The notes: generated by a model from the letters alone, not told the origin. Positions 46,615-55,776 are shown, numbered from the stretch's first letter. The stretch is DNA of 64,000 bases from an uncultured Sterolibacteriaceae bacterium (GCA_937888595.1 CALARK010000016.1:1-64000); one strand, 5' to 3'. Program-made: numbers and translations.

Positions 46615-46900
46615 GTGCCGTAGCCTCGACGGTGGACTTGAGCTTGTGGCTGGCGTGGAAGGTGACGACACGACGCGCGGTGATCGGAATCTCTTCGCCG
46701 GTCTTGGGATTGCGGCCGGGGCGCTGCGGCTTGTCGCGCAACTGGAAGTTGCCGAAGCCGGAGAGCTTGACGCTGTCACCCTTCTCCAGCGAAGTGCGCA
46801 CTTCCTCGAAGAATGCCTCAACCATGTCCTTGGCTTCACGCTTGTTGAGGCCGACTTTCTCGAACAGCAGGTCCGCCAGTTCCGCCTTGGTCATCGTCAT
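46586..46900 (-). CDS. ihfA: Integration host factor alpha subunit
   Basis: A 104-residue HU/IHF-family DNA-bending protein with MTKAELADLLFEKVGLNKREAKDMVEAFF, the beta-arm GRNPKTGEEIPITARRVVTFHAS and the prolines that intercalate DNA. It pairs with IhfB. It starts 15 bp after pheT. Confidence 0.97.
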   Translation of the reverse strand: MTMTKAELADLLFEKVGLNKREAKDMVEAFFEEVRTSLEKGDSVKLSGFGNFQLRDKPQRPGRNPKTGEEIPITARRVVTFHASHKLKSTVEATAHDNLQPGQD

Positions 46901-46915
46901 CGTCTGCTTTCCCCC

Positions 46916-49312
46916 TTAAGCGCGCAGCTGGGCGCCAAAGCGCTCCTGCGCGATCTTCAACAGGCTGGCGATGGCCGTGTCGGCATCGCTGTCCGCCAAA
47001 GTTTTTTGAGTATCTTGCATCGTCACGCGGAACGCAAGGCTTTTACTTTCCGGGGCGATGCCCTTCCCCTGATACACGTCGAACAGTCGGATTTCGCGCA
47101 CATAGGCCGGGGCCGCAGCGGCCAAGGCGGCCTGCAGGGCCTGCACCTCGCACTGCAGCGGCAGCACCAGGGCGATGTCGCGCACCACGGCCGGGAAGCG
47201 CGACACCTCGGCGTAGGCCGGCATCGGCGTGGCCAGCAGCGGAGCCAGGTCGAACTCGAAGACGACGGCGCCCCCCCCCATTGTGGCCAGCTCGTATTTC
47301 TGGCGCCAGCGCGGGTGGATCTCGCCGAGCACGCCGATTTCGGCGCCATCGAGCAGCACGCGGGCCGAGCGGCCGGGGTGCAGCGCCGGGTGGCCGCCGG
47401 GGATGCGCTCGAAACTGAGGCGGTGCGGGGCGAAGATCGCCTCGAGGTCGCCTTTCACGTCGTAGAAATCGGTCGCGCGCGTGGGGGTGCCCCACTGCTC
47501 GGGCAATGCCGGACCGGCGGCCAGTGCGGCGAGTCGCTGCGGCTGGTGGTAGCCGGTCTGTTCCTGTGCATCCTGGCGGAAGCAGCGGCCCAGTTCGAAG
47601 ACGCGCACGCGCTCGACCTGGCGCTTGAGGTTGTCCACCAGCGTGCCGACCAGGCCGCCGATCAGGCTGGAGCGCATCACGCCCATCTGGCTGGCGATCG
47701 GGTTGGCCAATACCACTGGTTTGTCGTTGTCGCAGAAGTCGGCCTCCCAGCCGGCTTCGACGAAGCTGTAGTTCACCACCTCGTGGTATCCGCGCTCGGC
47801 CAGCAGGCGGCGCAGCGCCATGGCACCGCGGGCGGCTTCGGGCAGCGGCAGCATCTCGCAGCGCGCGGTGGGCGGGGGCGCGGGAATGTTGTCGTAGCCG
47901 TGGATGCGGGCGATTTCCTCGATCAGGTCTTCTTCGATCACGATGTCGAAGCGATACGAGGGCGGCGTAACGATGAGGTCGTCGCCATTGCGTTCGTAGG
48001 CGAAGCCCATGCCGGCGACGAGCTTCTCGATCTGGTCGAAGCCGAGTTCGATGCCCAGCACGCGGGCGACGCGCGGCAGGCGCAAGCGAACCGGCGAACG
48101 CTGGGGCAGGTGCTCGGGCGCGACGGCTTCGACGATTGGACCTGGCCGGCCACCGCAGATGTCGACGATCAGCTGCGTGGCGCGCTCGATGGCACGGCGC
48201 TGCAGTTCGAAGTCCACACCGCGCTCGTAGCGGTAGGAAGCGTCGGACGAGAAGCCCAGCGCACGCGCCTTGCCGGCGATGGCGTCGGGCGCGAAGAAGG
48301 CGCTCTCGAGGAATAGGTCGGTCGTCGCATCGGCGATGCCCGAATGCTCGCCGCCCATGATGCCGGCCATGGCCAGCGGCTTCTGCTCGTCGGCGATCAG
48401 CGCGCTAGGGTTGCTTTGGGCGGTGAAGGTGACGGTCTGCTCGTTGAGCAGCAGGAGCTGCTCGCCGGCCTTGGGATAGCGAACGTGGATCGCACCGGCG
48501 AGCTCGCCGTCGTCGAAGGCGTGCAGCGGCTGGCCCAGTTCAAGCATCACGTAGTTGGTGACGTCGACCAGCGCGGAGATGGCGCGCAAACCGCAGCGCT
48601 CGATGCGCTGCTTCATCCAGTCGGGCGTCGGCACCTTGGCATTCACGCCGCGTACGATGCGGCCGCAGTAGCGCGGGCAGGCGGCGGGGGCATCGAGCAC
48701 CACGGCGCGGGTCTCGTCATGCACGGCGGCCACGGCCTCGATGGCGGGCAGCGTGAGCGCGGCGCCGGTGAGCGCGGCCACTTCGCGGGCAATGCCGGTA
48801 AGCGAGAGGCAGTCGGCACGGTTGGGCGTGAGCTTGAGGGTGATCAGGTTGTCGTCGAGGTTCAGGTACTCGCGCACGCTCTGGCCGATGGGCGCATCGG
48901 TAGGCATCGTCAGCAGGCCGCCGTGGTCTTCGGACAGGCCCAGCTCGCACGCCGAGCACAGCATGCCGTGGCTTTCGACGCCGCGCACCTTGGCCTTCTT
49001 GATCTCGATGCCGGGCAGCTTGGCACCGACCAGCGCGCAGGGCACCACCAGGCCAGCCGCCGCGTTGGGCGCGCCGCAGACGATCTGCAGGACGCCATGC
49101 TCCCCCGTGTCCACGGAGCAGAGTTTCAGCTTGTCGGCGTCGGGGTGCTTCTCGGCGGTGAGGATGCGCGCGACGACCACGTTGGAAAAGTCGGCGCTGG
49201 CGGGACGGCACTCTTCGACCTCGAGGCCGGCCATGGTGAGCAGATGGCACAGCTCTTCGGCGGAGAGCGGCGGATTGACGAGGGCGCGCAGCCAGGATTC
49301 GGAGAATTGCAT
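46916..49312 (-). CDS. pheT: Phenylalanyl-tRNA synthetase beta subunit
   Basis: A 798-residue subunit with the N-terminal tRNA-binding domain (VVVARILTAEKHPDADKLKLC), B3/B4 and B5 domains, a catalytic-like core, and the C-terminal FDX-ACB anticodon-binding domain. It begins 12 bp after pheS. Residues CRPASADFS, just before the tRNA-binding domain, are encoded by a repeat copy. Confidence 0.97.
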   Translation of the reverse strand: MQFSESWLRALVNPPLSAEELCHLLTMAGLEVEECRPASADFSNVVVARILTAEKHPDADKLKLCSVDTGEHGVLQIVCGAPNAAAGLVVPCALVGAKLPGIEIKKAKVRGVESHGMLCSACELGLSEDHGGLLTMPTDAPIGQSVREYLNLDDNLITLKLTPNRADCLSLTGIAREVAALTGAALTLPAIEAVAAVHDETRAVVLDAPAACPRYCGRIVRGVNAKVPTPDWMKQRIERCGLRAISALVDVTNYVMLELGQPLHAFDDGELAGAIHVRYPKAGEQLLLLNEQTVTFTAQSNPSALIADEQKPLAMAGIMGGEHSGIADATTDLFLESAFFAPDAIAGKARALGFSSDASYRYERGVDFELQRRAIERATQLIVDICGGRPGPIVEAVAPEHLPQRSPVRLRLPRVARVLGIELGFDQIEKLVAGMGFAYERNGDDLIVTPPSYRFDIVIEEDLIEEIARIHGYDNIPAPPPTARCEMLPLPEAARGAMALRRLLAERGYHEVVNYSFVEAGWEADFCDNDKPVVLANPIASQMGVMRSSLIGGLVGTLVDNLKRQVERVRVFELGRCFRQDAQEQTGYHQPQRLAALAAGPALPEQWGTPTRATDFYDVKGDLEAIFAPHRLSFERIPGGHPALHPGRSARVLLDGAEIGVLGEIHPRWRQKYELATMGGGAVVFEFDLAPLLATPMPAYAEVSRFPAVVRDIALVLPLQCEVQALQAALAAAAPAYVREIRLFDVYQGKGIAPESKSLAFRVTMQDTQKTLADSDADTAIASLLKIAQERFGAQLRA
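49186..49209 (-). repeat. 24-bp interspersed repeat, copy 16 (1 mismatch)
   Basis: In pheT in the sense orientation, read as RPASADFS in the short linker after MAGLEVEEC. Confidence 0.82.
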
Positions 49313-49324
49313 GGCGGCTTGGCC

Positions 49325-50371
49325 TTACTGGAATTGGGAGAGAAAACGCAGGTCGCCGTCGAAGAACAGGCGCAGGTCGTTGATGCCGTAGCGCAGCATG
49401 GTCAGGCGGTCCGGACCCATGCCGAAGGCGAAACCGGTGTAGCGCTCGGGGTCGATGCCGCCGAAACGCAGCACGTTCGGATGCACCATGCCGCAGCCGG
49501 CGATCTCCAGCCAGCGGCCTTCGAGCGCGCCATGCATGAAGGCGACGTCGATCTCGGCCGAAGGCTCGGTGAAGGGGAAGAACGAAGGGCGGAAGCGCAC
49601 TTTGAGGTCGTTGCTCTCGAAGAAGCGACGCAGGAAGTCGGCGACCACGCCTTTCAGGTCGGCGAAGCTGACGGTCTCGCCCACCCATAGGCCTTCGACC
49701 TGGTGGAACATCGGCGAATGCGTGGCGTCCGAGTCGACGCGATACACACGGCCCGGACAGATCACGCGGATCTCGGGCATCGTATCGAGATGCTTGTGTT
49801 TCTCGACGTGGGCCAGCATGGTACGGATCTGCACCGGGCTGGTGTGGGTCCGCAGCAGGACATCCTCGCGCACCTTGCCTTGGTCATCCAGCAGGTAGAA
49901 GGTGTCGTGCATCGAGCGCGCCGGGTGGTTCTCGGGCGTATTCAATGCCGTGAAGTTGTGCCAGTCGGTCTCGATCTCGGGACCGTCGGCAACCTCGAAG
50001 CCGATCGAGCGGAACAACTGCTCGATGCGGTCGAGGGTGCGCATGACCGGGTGGATGCTGCCGCGCGCCTGGCCACGCCCGGGCAGCGTGACGTCCAATG
50101 CCTCGGCAGCGAGTTGGGCTTCTAGCTGGGCGTTCTTCAGGGCGTCGCGCCGTGCCGCCAGCGCCGACTCTATCTGTCCCTTGGCCGTATTGATCGCCGC
50201 ACCGGCGGTCTTGCGCTCATCAGGCGGCAGCTTGCCGAGGCTCTTGAGCAGCGCGGTCAGCGAACCATCCTTGCCGAGGTAGGCGGCCTTGACGTCTTCA
50301 AGCCGGGCCAACTCGCTCGCGGCAGCAAAATCGGCCGTCGCCTGCGTCACGAGTTTTTCGAGGTCGTGCAT
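49325..50371 (-). CDS. pheS: Phenylalanyl-tRNA synthetase alpha subunit
   Basis: A 348-residue class II synthetase subunit. An N-terminal coiled coil is followed by the motif 2/3 sequences HTSPVQIRTM, RVYRVDSDATHSPMFHQVEG, and GFAFGMGPDRLTMLRYGI. It charges tRNA-Phe with PheT. It is preceded by a hairpin that may attenuate transcription. Confidence 0.97.
   Translation of the reverse strand: MHDLEKLVTQATADFAAASELARLEDVKAAYLGKDGSLTALLKSLGKLPPDERKTAGAAINTAKGQIESALAARRDALKNAQLEAQLAAEALDVTLPGRGQARGSIHPVMRTLDRIEQLFRSIGFEVADGPEIETDWHNFTALNTPENHPARSMHDTFYLLDDQGKVREDVLLRTHTSPVQIRTMLAHVEKHKHLDTMPEIRVICPGRVYRVDSDATHSPMFHQVEGLWVGETVSFADLKGVVADFLRRFFESNDLKVRFRPSFFPFTEPSAEIDVAFMHGALEGRWLEIAGCGMVHPNVLRFGGIDPERYTGFAFGMGPDRLTMLRYGINDLRLFFDGDLRFLSQFQ
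50149..50172 (+). repeat. Degenerate 24-bp repeat-like sequence in pheS
   Basis: The central CGCCAGCGCCGACT matches, but both ends and the T-tract are changed (4 mismatches), and it is antisense to pheS. It may be chance in a GC-rich gene. Confidence 0.3.
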
Positions 50372-50403
50372 GAAAAGAACCTAAAAAGGGAATCCTGAAA
50401 TCA

Positions 50404-50436
50404 GAAAGGCCGCCCCGTGCGAAACCGAGCGGCCTT
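50404..50436 (-). terminator. Hairpin between rplT and pheS (terminator or attenuator)
   Basis: On the minus strand AAGGCCGC pairs with GCGGCCTT around about 15 bases and is followed by TCTGA. It lies after rplT and before pheS, where E. coli has the pheST attenuator. I see no leader-peptide coding run of Phe codons here, so a partial terminator is equally possible. Confidence 0.5.
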
Positions 50437-50456
50437 CCGAAACGACCAGCCGGAAA

Positions 50457-50816
50457 TCAGGCTGACAGTTGTGCCTTGGCCTGGTTCGCCAGCGCGGCGA
50501 AAGCCGGCTTGTCGAAAACGGCCAGATCGGCGAGTACCTTGCGATCGACCTCGATCGAAGCCTTCTTGAGGCCGTTCATCAGGGTGCTGTACTTCATGCC
50601 CAACTCACGGGCTGCCGCATTGATACGGACGATCCACAGGGCACGGAACTGGCGCTTTCTTTGACGACGGTCGCGATACTGGTACTGGCCCGCCTTCATC
50701 ACCGCTTCTTTGGCGATCCGGTAGACGGTCGAGCGGCGGCCGCGATAGCCCTTGGCCTGATCGAGAATTTTCTTGTGGCGCGCGCGCGCCGTTACACCAC
50801 GTTTGACTCTTGGCAT
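50457..50816 (-). CDS. rplT: Ribosomal protein L20
   Basis: A 119-residue bL20 protein with the basic N-terminus MPRVKRGVTARARHKKILDQ and the conserved globular part (RLWIVRINAAARELGMKYSTLMNGLKKA-like). 12 bp after rpmI, in the infC-rpmI-rplT operon. Confidence 0.97.
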   Translation of the reverse strand: MPRVKRGVTARARHKKILDQAKGYRGRRSTVYRIAKEAVMKAGQYQYRDRRQRKRQFRALWIVRINAAARELGMKYSTLMNGLKKASIEVDRKVLADLAVFDKPAFAALANQAKAQLSA

Positions 50817-50828
50817 GTTCGGTTCTCC

Positions 50829-51026
50829 TTAGGCGTTGGGCAACATCGCGCGCACGGACTTGGCGTCCGACTCATGCACGGTCAGCACGCCGCGCAGGTG
50901 GCGCTTCACCTTGGTGGTTTTCTTGGTGAGGATGTGGCGCTTGAATGCACACGCGCGCTTGATGCTGCCGGACCCGCGCACTTTGAAGCGCTTGGCGGCA
51001 CCGCTCTTCGTCTTCATCTTCGGCAT
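50829..51026 (-). CDS. rpmI: Ribosomal protein L35
   Basis: A 65-residue bL35 protein (MPKMKTKSGAAKRFKVRGSG... ending VRAMLPNA). The start at 51026 is the conserved N-terminus and has a purine-rich site upstream (GGAG). Between infC and rplT. Confidence 0.97.
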   Translation of the reverse strand: MPKMKTKSGAAKRFKVRGSGSIKRACAFKRHILTKKTTKVKRHLRGVLTVHESDAKSVRAMLPNA

Positions 51027-51139
51027 CGAAGATCTCCTTATGACATGTCTGCCAGGTGTCCCCCGCCTCGGGAGCGCTTGATGACCTGCAGCCACTTCTT
51101 CTCGCCCCCCATCTCGCGACGCGAGGCAAAACCGCTGGC

Positions 51140-51667
51140 TCAGTGAGCCTTTTTCTTCGAGGGCGCCAGCACCATGATCAGCTGACGACCTTCCATCTTG
51201 GGGAACTGCTCGACGACAGCCTGCTCGTTGAGATCGGCCTTGATCCGCTCCAGCATGCGCATGCCGATTTCCTGGTGCGCCATCTCGCGGCCGCGGAAAC
51301 GCAAGGTGATCTTCGCCTTGTCGCCCTCGCCCAGAAACTTGATGACATTGCGCAGCTTGATCTGGTAGTCGTTCTCGTCCGTACCGGGGCGGAACTTGAC
51401 TTCCTTGATCTCGACGATCTTCTGCTTCTTTTTGGCCTCGGCAGCGCGCTTCGCCTCCTGGTACTTGAACTTGCCGAAGTCCATCAGCCGGCATACGGGC
51501 GGTACGGCCATCGGCGCGATTTCGACGAGATCGACTTCCGCCTCTTCCGCCATCTGCAACGCCTGGCGTGCAGAAAATATCCCGAGCTGTTCACCTTCGA
51601 TTCCGATCAAGCGAATCTCCGGCGCCGTGATTTCCTCATTGAGGCGCTGCGACTTTTCCTGAGCGAT
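51140..51667 (-). CDS. infC: Translation initiation factor IF-3 with an ATC start codon
   Basis: A 175-residue IF-3. The N-terminal sequence IAQEKSQRLNEEITAPEIRLIG can only be reached from an ATC at 51667, because a TAG lies two codons upstream and no ATG, GTG or TTG lies between. A GGGGGAA ribosome-binding site precedes it. Rare start codons of infC let IF-3 limit its own translation. The C-terminal domain ends VLAPSKKKAH. thrS is 27 bp upstream. Confidence 0.93.
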   Translation of the reverse strand: MAQEKSQRLNEEITAPEIRLIGIEGEQLGIFSARQALQMAEEAEVDLVEIAPMAVPPVCRLMDFGKFKYQEAKRAAEAKKKQKIVEIKEVKFRPGTDENDYQIKLRNVIKFLGEGDKAKITLRFRGREMAHQEIGMRMLERIKADLNEQAVVEQFPKMEGRQLIMVLAPSKKKAH

Positions 51668-51694
51668 GACCTAGTTCCCCCAAACAATAAACAA

Positions 51695-53608
51695 TCAGGC
51701 CGCCAAACCCTTGCTGCCGCATTCCTGCAACAGGCGAGCAAGCAAGGCATCCGTGGACATTTGCCCGAGATCCTGATTGCCCCGGGCTCGCAAGGCGACC
51801 AACCCGCTGGCCTTTTCCTTGTCGCCGACGACGACGAGATAAGGCCGTTTCAATACGCTATGTTCGCGAATTTTATAGTTAATCTTTTCGCCGCGCAAAT
51901 CGCATTCGACCCGCAGACCCGCCTCGCGCAGCGTTTTCGCCACACTTTCGGCATAGTCGGCCTGCCCCTCCGAAATATTCATCACCACGGCCTGCACGGG
52001 TGCGAGCCACAGCGGCAGCGCGCCGGCATGGTTTTCGATCAGGATGCCGATGAAGCGCTCGAGCGAGCCGAGGATCGCCCGGTGCAACATCACCGGGGTA
52101 TGGCGGGCGTTGTCCTCGCCCACGTATTCGGCGCCGAGGCGTCCGGGCATCGAGAAGTCGACCTGCATGGTGCCGCACTGCCAGGAGCGGCCGATGGCAT
52201 CCTTGATGTGGAACTCGATCTTCGGGCCGTAGAAGGCCCCTTCACCCGGCAGTTCATCCCATTCCAGGCCGCTGGCGCGCAGGCCAGCACGCAGCGCATC
52301 TTCGGCCTTGTCCCACAACGCATCTTCGCCGACCCGGCTGTCAGGCCGCAGCGCCAGTTTCACCGCCACATGGTTGAAACCGAAATCGGCATAGACCTTG
52401 CGGACCAGATCGTTGAAGGCCGTCACCTCGGGCTGGATCTGATCTTCGGTGCAGAAGATGTGGCCGTCGTCCTGCGTGAAGCCGCGCACGCGCATCACGC
52501 CGTGCAGGGCGCCCGACGGCTCGTTGCGGTGGCAGGAACCGAACTCGCCATAGCGCAGCGGCAGGTCGCGGTAGGAACGCACGTCGGTGTTGAAGATCTG
52601 CACGTGGCCGGGACAGTTCATCGGCTTCACCGCATAGTCGCGCTTCTCCGACTCGGTGGTGAACATGTTGTCCTTGTAGTGCTCCCAGTGGCCCGACTTC
52701 TCCCACAGGCTGCGGTCGAGGATCTGCGGACAGCGCACTTCCTGATAGCCGTTGTCGCGATAAACCTTGCGCATGTACTGCTCGACTTCCTGCCACACCG
52801 TCCAGCCGTGCGGGTGCCAGAACACCAGGCCGGGCGCCTCGTCCTGCAGGTGGAACAGGTCGAGCTGCTTGCCGAGCTTGCGATGGTCGCGCTTCTCGGC
52901 CTCCTCCAGCATGTGCAGGTAGCCCTCGAGCTCTTCCTTCTTCGCCCACGCCGTGCCGTACACGCGCTGCAACTGCTCGTTCTTCGAATCACCACGCCAG
53001 TAGGCGCCCGCGACCTTCATGAGCTTGAAGTGCTTGAGCTTGCCGGTCGAGGGGACATGGGGGCCGCGGCAGAGATCGATGAAGTCGCCTTCGCGATACA
53101 GCGAAACGTCTTCGCCGGCGGGGATGGCGGCGATCAGCTCGGCCTTGTAGTGTTCGCCGATCGACTTGAAGAAATCGACCGCCTTGTCGCGCGGCCAGAC
53201 TTCGCGCGTGACGGGGAAATCCTTCTTCGCCAGTTCGGCCATGCGCTTTTCGATGGCGGCGAGGTCCTCCGGCGTCAGCGGGCGGCAGGCGAAGTCGTAG
53301 TAGAAGCCGTTGTCGATGACAGGGCCGATCGTCACCTGCGCATCCGGAATCAGTTCCTTGAGCGCGTAAGCGAGCAGGTGCGCGGTGGAATGGCGGATGA
53401 TCTCGACGCCCTCGGCATCCTTCTCGGTGACGATGGCGAGCGTGGCGTCGCCCTCGAGGCGATGGGAGGTGTCGACCAACCGGCCATCCACCTTGCCGGC
53501 CAACGCGGCCTTCGCAAGGCCGGCGCCGATCGATGCGGCCACATCGGCCACGCTCAGCGGCTGGGGATAGGTGCGTTGCGAACCGTCAGGCAGCGTGATT
53601 ACCGGCAT
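51695..53608 (-). CDS. thrS: Threonyl-tRNA synthetase
   Basis: A 637-residue class II synthetase with TGS and editing domains (HSTAHLLAYALKELIPDAQVTIGPVIDNGFYYDF) and the catalytic motifs MNCPGHVQIF, FGSCHRNEPSGALHG and the C-terminal anticodon domain. The ATG at 53608 gives the usual MPVITLPDGSQR start. It is followed by infC. Confidence 0.97.
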   Translation of the reverse strand: MPVITLPDGSQRTYPQPLSVADVAASIGAGLAKAALAGKVDGRLVDTSHRLEGDATLAIVTEKDAEGVEIIRHSTAHLLAYALKELIPDAQVTIGPVIDNGFYYDFACRPLTPEDLAAIEKRMAELAKKDFPVTREVWPRDKAVDFFKSIGEHYKAELIAAIPAGEDVSLYREGDFIDLCRGPHVPSTGKLKHFKLMKVAGAYWRGDSKNEQLQRVYGTAWAKKEELEGYLHMLEEAEKRDHRKLGKQLDLFHLQDEAPGLVFWHPHGWTVWQEVEQYMRKVYRDNGYQEVRCPQILDRSLWEKSGHWEHYKDNMFTTESEKRDYAVKPMNCPGHVQIFNTDVRSYRDLPLRYGEFGSCHRNEPSGALHGVMRVRGFTQDDGHIFCTEDQIQPEVTAFNDLVRKVYADFGFNHVAVKLALRPDSRVGEDALWDKAEDALRAGLRASGLEWDELPGEGAFYGPKIEFHIKDAIGRSWQCGTMQVDFSMPGRLGAEYVGEDNARHTPVMLHRAILGSLERFIGILIENHAGALPLWLAPVQAVVMNISEGQADYAESVAKTLREAGLRVECDLRGEKINYKIREHSVLKRPYLVVVGDKEKASGLVALRARGNQDLGQMSTDALLARLLQECGSKGLAA

Positions 53609-53623
53609 CCGAAACTCCAAGGC

Positions 53624-53663
53624 TGAAAACAACAACAGGGTGGCCGATCGCTCGGACACCCTG
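53624..53663 (-). terminator. Terminator between tRNA-Asp and thrS
   Basis: On the minus strand CAGGGTG pairs with CACCCTG around a 13-base loop and is followed by TTGTTGTTTTC. It lies 13 bp after the tRNA and ends 16 bp before the thrS ATG. It could terminate the tRNA transcript or act within a thrS leader. Confidence 0.7.
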
Positions 53664-53675
53664 CTGACTTATTCT

Positions 53676-53752
53676 TGGCGGAGTGGACGGGACTCGAACC
53701 CGCGACCCCCGGCGTGACAGGCCGGTATTCTAACCAACTGAACTACCACTCC
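53676..53752 (-). tRNA. tRNA-Asp (GTC anticodon)
   Basis: A 77-nt tRNA on the minus strand with acceptor GGAGTGG/CCACTCC, anticodon stem CCGGC/GCCGG and loop CTGTCAC (anticodon GTC). The CCA end is encoded at 53676-53678. Confidence 0.95.
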
Positions 53753-53835
53753 ACACGATTTGGCGCGTCGATCTTCGACAAATCGAAGGCGCGCATTCTA
53801 ACAGAAACCGTCGCTTCGCCAAGAGGTATTTTCAA

Positions 53836-53859
53836 AAAAATCGGCTTTGGCGCGACGGC
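53836..53859 (-). repeat. Degenerate 24-bp repeat copy after regA
   Basis: Starts 6 bp after the stop of the RegA-type gene, in its sense, with five mismatches but the same GACGGC end and T-rich 3' end. Its position matches the stop-proximal copies at 27435, 32492 and 45756. Confidence 0.45.
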
Positions 53860-53864
53860 GTCGG

Positions 53865-54404
53865 TCAGGCGCGTACCGGCCGCTTGGCGAGCTTGCGTTG
53901 CAGGGTGCGACGATGCATCTTCAGCGCACGGGCGGTCGCCGAGATATTGCCGTCGTGTTCACGCAGGATGCGCTGGATGTGCTCCCATTCCAGCCGGTCC
54001 ACCGACAGCGGGTCGGCGGGCGGCGGCGCATCGGCGGGAACGCCGGACTCCGGTATGTCGTCGAGGGCGGCGATGATGGCATCGACCTCCACCGGCTTGG
54101 CGAGATACTGCGTCGCCCCGAGCTTGATCGCCTCGACCGCCGTGGCGATGCTCGCATAGCCGGTCAGTACGACGATGCGGCAGTCCGGTGCGATCGCCAG
54201 CAGGGGCTGGATGAGATTCAGGCCGGAAACACTGCCCAGGTTCAGGTCGAGGACCACGGCCTCCGGGGCAAGCGCATTGGCTGCCGTCAGCGTGGTTTCC
54301 GCATCCATGGCCGAGGAAACCTCATACCCGCGACGCGCCAGGGCGCGCACCAGCACGCCGTTGAAAACCGGATCGTCATCGACCACGAGTATCGATTGTG
54401 TCAT
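53865..54404 (-). CDS. regA: RegA/PrrA-family redox response regulator
   Basis: A 179-residue regulator. The receiver has VVDDDP and phospho-Asp 53 (AVVLDLNLGSVSG). A proline-rich hinge is followed by a Fis-like HTH (LEWEHIQRILREHDGNISATARALKMHRRTLQRKLAKRPVRA), very like RegA. In related bacteria it controls nir and respiratory genes. It overlaps the kinase gene by 4 bp. Confidence 0.92.
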   Translation of the reverse strand: MTQSILVVDDDPVFNGVLVRALARRGYEVSSAMDAETTLTAANALAPEAVVLDLNLGSVSGLNLIQPLLAIAPDCRIVVLTGYASIATAVEAIKLGATQYLAKPVEVDAIIAALDDIPESGVPADAPPPADPLSVDRLEWEHIQRILREHDGNISATARALKMHRRTLQRKLAKRPVRA

Positions 54405-55711
54405 GCACCTTTTCCTTTGCTGTCAGTTTCCGCGGATACGCTGTCCAGCGGTAATTCGATCGTGGCAACCGCGCCCGCACCCGCATTTTCCAGGCGCAGC
54501 CGTCCGCCGAAACGCTCGATCGCGGCACGCGTCAGCCACAGGCCGATCCCTGCTCCCGTGCCGCATGCATGGGCCGGGAGTGGTTCGGCCCCGCAGCGCT
54601 GCAGGATTTCCGGCGGGAAGCCCGGTCCGCGGTCATGCACGGCGATGCGCAGGCTGCCTTCATCCCAGTCCGTCACCAGCCTGATGCCATGGGGAGAAAC
54701 CTTCGCCGCATTGTTGAGCAGGTTGAATACCGCCTGTTCGATCACCGCCAACGCAGCCACCCTGGGTGCATCACCCGGCGGTCGGATATCGAGGATGCAG
54801 GTGGCCTGCGGCCAGAGCGTTCGCCAGCGAGCGAGCAGCGCATCCAGCCAGGCGGGCAGCGGCAACGCATGGGTGTTGCCGGCCCGGTCGATACCGGCAC
54901 GCTGCACCATGCCGCTGACGATGTCCTTGCAGGCATCGACCTGCCGCTGCAGCAGGGCGATATCCTCGCGCGCATCGACAGGCAGCCGGTCGTCCCGGGC
55001 GAGCTCGCCCGCCAGGACCTTGATGGTCGCCAGCGGCGTGCCGAGTTCGTGTGCGGCGCCGGCGGCGAGCTGGCCAAGCGCCACGACCTGCGCATCGCGC
55101 AAGGCCTGTTCGCGGGCGACCGCCAGCTGCCGGTCGCGCAGGCGGATCGATGCGGTCATGCGCGTCACGAACCAGGCGATCAGCGCCGCCGAAACGACGA
55201 AGGTCAGCCACATGCCACCGAGGTGGAGGCGCGTGGCCCGCTCGACGTCGGCAATCGGCAGGGGCAGGGAATGCAGCATCAGGAGCGAATAAAGGCCGAT
55301 GGCCAGCGCGGCGATGCCTGCCGCACTCCGCGCGGGCAGGGACAGGGAAGCCACGGCGACCGGCAGCAGCATCAGCGAGACGAACGGGTTGGTCGCGCCG
55401 CCGCTGAGGTAGAGGAGCACGCCCATGCCGACCAGGTCGACCATCAGCTGGCCGGTCAGCTCGGCCGGACCGAATGACGCATCGGCAATGCGTCGGCGCA
55501 CGACCAGGTTGAATCCGGCCAGCAGGGTCAACACGCCGAGCAGCAGGGGCCACGGCAAGGCGATGCCGAGAAAAGTCGGCGCTGCCAGGACGGCGCTCGC
55601 CAGCCCTCCGAGCAGCCACCAGCGCAGCTGGACCAGCTTCAGGCCGGTGACCGTCAGGGAATCGTCGCGATTCTCTTCTCTGCTTAATTTCATGGTCGGA
55701 TTATCCGACAT
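54401..55711 (-). CDS. regB: RegB/PrrB-family redox sensor kinase
   Basis: A 436-residue kinase with six transmembrane helices. It has the membrane heptad GGATNPF (104-110) linked to quinone sensing, the H-box HELGTPLATI (His 221), and the redox-box cysteine at 262 in QVDACKDIVSG, matching the redox-active Cys of RegB. A degenerate repeat copy encodes AVLAAPTF in the first transmembrane segment. Divergent from a dihaem cytochrome. Confidence 0.92.
   Translation of the reverse strand: MSDNPTMKLSREENRDDSLTVTGLKLVQLRWWLLGGLASAVLAAPTFLGIALPWPLLLGVLTLLAGFNLVVRRRIADASFGPAELTGQLMVDLVGMGVLLYLSGGATNPFVSLMLLPVAVASLSLPARSAAGIAALAIGLYSLLMLHSLPLPIADVERATRLHLGGMWLTFVVSAALIAWFVTRMTASIRLRDRQLAVAREQALRDAQVVALGQLAAGAAHELGTPLATIKVLAGELARDDRLPVDAREDIALLQRQVDACKDIVSGMVQRAGIDRAGNTHALPLPAWLDALLARWRTLWPQATCILDIRPPGDAPRVAALAVIEQAVFNLLNNAAKVSPHGIRLVTDWDEGSLRIAVHDRGPGFPPEILQRCGAEPLPAHACGTGAGIGLWLTRAAIERFGGRLRLENAGAGAVATIELPLDSVSAETDSKGKGA
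55571..55594 (-). repeat. 24-bp interspersed repeat, copy in regB (3 mismatches)
   Basis: In regB in the sense orientation with three central mismatches; the AAAAGTCGGC and GACGGC ends are intact. It encodes AVLAAPTF in the first transmembrane helix. Confidence 0.65.
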
Positions 55712-55776
55712 GGATCAAGGCAGCAGGCTTTTTTCCGATGCGACAATCCGTCGCATTTTCCAGACGAGCCACCCCC

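Noticed and set aside
53836..53859. Treating every degenerate GC-rich match to the 24-bp motif as a true copy
   Set aside because: Copies in pheS (50149), nirDL (57769), after regA (53836) and in the pentapeptide protein (22179) have two to five mismatches or are explained by coding. I list them at low confidence and rest the claim on the ten copies with at most one mismatch.
55705..55718. FNR-type box between regB and the dihaem cytochrome gene
   Set aside because: Only one half (ATCAA) is conserved and no -10 is correctly spaced.
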